From assembly GCA_025362155.1 (NCBI GenBank), contig JANYHX010000318.1, positions 1 to 8,104 on the forward strand: a DNA stretch of 8,104 bases. The letters are read 5' to 3'. How positions within the stretch are numbered: position 1 is the first letter of the stretch; the number at the start of each line of letters is the position of its first letter. Below, in pieces: positions 5,629-8,104 of the stretch. The notes beneath the pieces were generated by a model. The model saw nothing but the letters and a program-made list of their open reading frames with translations. It had not been told where the DNA came from and did not search any database. The DNA comes from Gallionella sp. GTDB lineage: Bacteria > Pseudomonadota > Gammaproteobacteria > Burkholderiales > Gallionellaceae. Position numbers and translations under genes: made by a program.

Positions 5629-7569
5629 TCAGAATTTCAAGGTCGCAGCGCGTTGCAGAAATTCACGTTGCGCCTGGGCATCATTCAGCGCGCCATAGCG
5701 CAAAGTGTTGTAGCGAGCGGCGAGGTCATGCATAGCGTCGGCGAGTTCCGGACGTGCGGCGGCGATGCGCCCAGCATAGTCTTGCGCACCTTCATGCGTG
5801 GCTCTGGGCAGTCCCGCTTTAGCCAACTTTCGGCACAATTTGAGCCATGCGGCTTGCACTTTATCCGGTTGGCGCGCCAGCAAATGGCGCAACATAAATA
5901 ATGCAAATAGCGCGATCATCACACCCAGTCCGGCCATCATGTTCAGCGCGATTTTTTGCCAGGTTATGGATTCCATGCCCAGGCGCGTCAGGAAAGCGAA
6001 TTGACGTTCCGCGTCGTAGCCCAATACCCACTGGTTCCATTGGTTGGCGAGCGTGTCAAAGTTCAGGCGCAGGTTTTGCAGCCAATGCGGCGGATTGCGT
6101 TCCATGAAGGGCAGGGCGGAGTTGTTGGGCAGAGCAGCGGATAAGCCGCGCTGTACCCGTTCCGGGGCGATTGCAGCGGTGGGGTCGACACGTACCCAGC
6201 CTTGTCCCGCCAGCCACACTTCCGCCCAGGCATGCGCATCGGATTGGCGCACGATGTAGTAATTGCCGATGTCGTTAAATTCGCCGCCCAGATAGCCGGT
6301 TACTACACGTGCCGGTACATTTGCGGCCCGCATCAGGAATACGAAGGCCGAGGCGTAGTGTTCGCAGAACCCCTGTTTGGTGGTGAACAGGAAATCATCC
6401 ACACTGTTGACACCGAGTAGCTGAGGTTCGAGTGTGTATACGAAGGCCTGCTTATTGAAATAGGCAAGAGCAGTCCGAACAATGTCAGCATCATCTTTGC
6501 CGCTGCCGCGCCATTCTGCCGCCAGTTGTTGCGCGCGCGGATTGAATTGTTTGGGCAACTGCAAGGCGCGCTGGATTTGGCGGGTCGCTTCTTGCACATT
6601 GGCGTGATAGACCAGACTAGAGCGTGCTGCATAGCGTATCCGAGCATTGACCAGTTCTTTATTCAATACCTGAAAATCGTAGGTGAGTGTGGCGGGGATA
6701 GATAATTTATCCGGCACATCCAGCGCAAACAACCAAGTCTTGTTGTGCGGCTCCAGCGTCACGACATAATCGATTTGCTGAGCTAGATCGGTAAATTCAG
6801 GATTGATAGTCATCACCGTTCTGCCCGGTGTCCAGGTGCGTCCGTCAAATTCCCACAGTACCGGCCCGCGCCAATACAGTTGATCCCGACGCGGTATTTT
6901 GTTCGGGTAGCTGACGCGAAACGCCACCGCATCCGACAAACTTAAACGGCTCAAACTGCCCGGCGACATTTTGTCATCCAGCCCGCTGCTGGCATACGCA
7001 TCTTGTGGCAGACCCCACAGCGGACCTTGCACACGCGGGAATAAAATAAACAGGATTAATGTCAGCGGAATGGCTTGCAGCAATAACATCCCGGCGATGC
7101 GCAGACGTGGCTTGAGCGCGATGCGAGGTGCCTGAAGGTGTACCCAGGTGGTCATGATGACCATCAACGTGGCGAACAGATACAGTGCGGTGGGAATGCT
7201 CTGCGAATAGAAAAAATTGGTGATGATGATGAAACAGGCGAGATAGATCAGCACCATCGCATCGCGTGCCGCGCGCAACTCCATTAGCTTGAGTGTGGCT
7301 AAAAGCATCAACAGAGCGACGCCTGCCTCGCGACCAAACAGGGTATGGAAATTGAGGACGATGGCGGTTGTGCTCGCAAGGGTAATCAACAATAACAGCC
7401 AGCGGTGCGGCAATGCCTTGCTGCTGAAGGTAAGGTAGGCACGCCAAAACAATATCCCGACACACAAGCCGCTGATCCACAAAGGCAGATGGTAGCTGTG
7501 TGGCGCAATCACCATCAGGATGCTCAGCAGCAGGGCGTAGGTGAGGGAGGGGTTCATAGAACTGTTCAT
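5629..7569 (-). CDS. tgpA: Transglutaminase-like membrane protein, TgpA type (DUF3488/transglutaminase core/DUF4129)
   Basis: The 646-residue protein has an N-terminal membrane region of about six helices (residues 7-175, DUF3488), a large extracytoplasmic part with the transglutaminase-like core, one further membrane helix (about 545-567) and a cytoplasmic DUF4129-like tail to residue 646. The papain-like triad is C402 in TKQGFCEHYASAF, H446 in SDAHAWAEVW and D462 in WVRVDPTAA, all intact. Pseudomonas aeruginosa TgpA, the family namesake, is essential there; its substrate is not well defined, with cell-envelope proteins suspected. The ATG at 7569 overlaps the DUF58 stop as ATGA, suggesting translational coupling, but an ATG four codons later (7557) fits the family equally well and neither has a clear Shine-Dalgarno sequence. 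DUF58-TgpA order is the standard arrangement, usually behind a MoxR ATPase gene, which would lie beyond 8104. Confidence 0.92.
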   Translation of the reverse strand: MNSSMNPSLTYALLLSILMVIAPHSYHLPLWISGLCVGILFWRAYLTFSSKALPHRWLLLLITLASTTAIVLNFHTLFGREAGVALLMLLATLKLMELRAARDAMVLIYLACFIIITNFFYSQSIPTALYLFATLMVIMTTWVHLQAPRIALKPRLRIAGMLLLQAIPLTLILFILFPRVQGPLWGLPQDAYASSGLDDKMSPGSLSRLSLSDAVAFRVSYPNKIPRRDQLYWRGPVLWEFDGRTWTPGRTVMTINPEFTDLAQQIDYVVTLEPHNKTWLFALDVPDKLSIPATLTYDFQVLNKELVNARIRYAARSSLVYHANVQEATRQIQRALQLPKQFNPRAQQLAAEWRGSGKDDADIVRTALAYFNKQAFVYTLEPQLLGVNSVDDFLFTTKQGFCEHYASAFVFLMRAANVPARVVTGYLGGEFNDIGNYYIVRQSDAHAWAEVWLAGQGWVRVDPTAAIAPERVQRGLSAALPNNSALPFMERNPPHWLQNLRLNFDTLANQWNQWVLGYDAERQFAFLTRLGMESITWQKIALNMMAGLGVMIALFALFMLRHLLARQPDKVQAAWLKLCRKLAKAGLPRATHEGAQDYAGRIAAARPELADAMHDLAARYNTLRYGALNDAQAQREFLQRAATLKF

Positions 7570-8104
7570 GGTTCGATAGGCTCACCACGAACGGCTTTAG
7601 GCTTACCCCGAGAGGCTTTTTGATCCTGCAAACTTTGTAAGCCGCTCGCCCTGAGCTTGTCGAAGGATGAGTCCGGTAAATTAAACAACGCCAGTCGACG
7701 TAAACATTCATCACGGTGTGCGATGCCAGTACTGCTTGGCAATTCGCCATCCGGCAAGCGTAACCCATAATGCAGCCCCTGCGCCTCGGCATCCAATACC
7801 CAGCGTGTCATACGCGCCAATTTTTCTTCGTCGTTATGATCCGGAGTATCGGCATAATCCAGCCATAATTCTTCGTCCAGCGGCGTGGAAAATTGCTTGA
7901 CCTGTAAGCCGCGTTCGCGTGCATAGGCTTTCCAGTCTATGCGCGGCAACGCATCGCCCACGGTGTATTTGCGCAATCCGGCAAAGTCTTCATCCCCCGC
8001 CATGGTGCGCCTGCCCATGCCATCAGGTGCGTGGCCGAATGGCAGCGGCGCTTCACTCAAAGGTTTCGGATAAATCAGGCAGCGTGTGTCGAAATGCAGA
8101 TAGG
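7566..8104 (-). CDS. DUF58 domain protein, C-terminal part (start outside window)
   Basis: The frame runs open to the window edge (YLHFDTRCLIYPKP just upstream of a TTG at 8060), so about 179 codons are visible and the N-terminal membrane helices lie outside. The signature GDEDFAGLRKYTVGDALPRIDWKAYARERGLQVKQF, about residues 38-74 of the visible part, is the DUF58 core. DUF58 proteins are von Willebrand-like membrane-associated proteins encoded with MoxR AAA ATPases and TgpA, thought to act in envelope protein maturation, but with no proven activity. The last 37 or so residues (SSFDKLRASG...VRGEPIEP) do not belong to the family: they are translated from an inverted-repeat element that also supplies the stop codon. 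The ancestral protein probably ended close to LALFNLP. The stop overlaps the tgpA start by the sequence ATGA. Confidence 0.88.
   Translation of the reverse strand, partial: YLHFDTRCLIYPKPLSEAPLPFGHAPDGMGRRTMAGDEDFAGLRKYTVGDALPRIDWKAYARERGLQVKQFSTPLDEELWLDYADTPDHNDEEKLARMTRWVLDAEAQGLHYGLRLPDGELPSSTGIAHRDECLRRLALFNLPDSSFDKLRASGLQSLQDQKASRGKPKAVRGEPIEP
7567..7669. repeat. Long imperfect inverted repeat embedded in the DUF58/tgpA junction
   Basis: Two 29-base arms, 7567-7595 and 7641-7669, are inverted copies with about 22 matching positions (shared TTCGA, AGCTCA or GGCTCA, CGA and CGGC blocks), separated by 45 bases. The arm sequences (CCTTCGACAAGCTCAGG and GTTCGTGGTGAGCC) and their translations (SFDKLRASG, VRGEPIEP; VVSLSNH in another frame) match from memory a dispersed palindromic repeat common in proteobacterial genomes. 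No transposase is present, so it would be a non-autonomous REP- or MITE-like unit. Transcribed, it would form a long hairpin between the two genes. Confidence 0.7.

Noticed and set aside
6974..7792. A 272-residue minus-strand open frame across tgpA and the DUF58 gene
   Set aside because: It overlaps two genes with intact family motifs in another frame. Its translation contains STSSGRA and VVSLSNH strings, typical of the repeat read out of frame, and it has no recognisable domain.

Overview
This window looks like a chromosomal segment of a betaproteobacterium, plausibly of the Nitrosomonadales/Gallionellaceae kind. That placement is an inference from protein flavour (RhlE, a beta-type RlmD, QueD, YccA-like BI-1, a DUF58/TgpA pair) and moderate GC; no rRNA or other marker is present to prove it. 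It is mostly housekeeping DNA. I see no insertion sequence, phage gene, CRISPR array or toxin-antitoxin pair, and no gap without a gene exceeds about 140 bases.

Left part (1-3506): the 3' end of an RhlE-type DEAD-box RNA helicase reads rightwards and converges on a leftward pair, a divergent LexA-like self-cleaving repressor followed 32 bases later by a PolB-type DEDDy 3'-5' exonuclease. Divergent from the repressor is rlmD, encoding the iron-sulfur 23S rRNA m5U1939 methyltransferase, which carries two in-frame insertions. The repressor promoter has a perfect 18-base palindrome (GAAC-N4-GTTC core) filling its -35/-10 spacer. This is a strong candidate for an autoregulatory SOS-type operator, and its form is unlike the usual beta/gammaproteobacterial CTGT-N8-ACAG box.

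Middle (3609-5009): everything reads leftwards: tRNA-Ser(UGA) with encoded CCA, a seven-helix YccA/BI-1 family membrane protein, and a receiver-like protein that lacks the phosphorylatable aspartate (a pseudo-receiver).

Right part (5145-8104): also leftwards. A DUF58 gene (start outside the window) is translationally coupled to a transglutaminase-like membrane protein (TgpA type). This is the usual pair found near MoxR ATPases. It is followed by queD of the queuosine (7-deazaguanine) pathway. A long imperfect inverted repeat, resembling a dispersed repeat seen in many bacterial genomes, is embedded in the end of the DUF58 gene and supplies both its stop codon and the overlapping tgpA start. 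A short tandem repeat overlaps the queD stop codon.

The points most worth a second look are the LexA-like operator with its possible back-to-back promoter for rlmD, the lexA-exonuclease unit, and the repeat that appears to have rebuilt the DUF58/tgpA junction.
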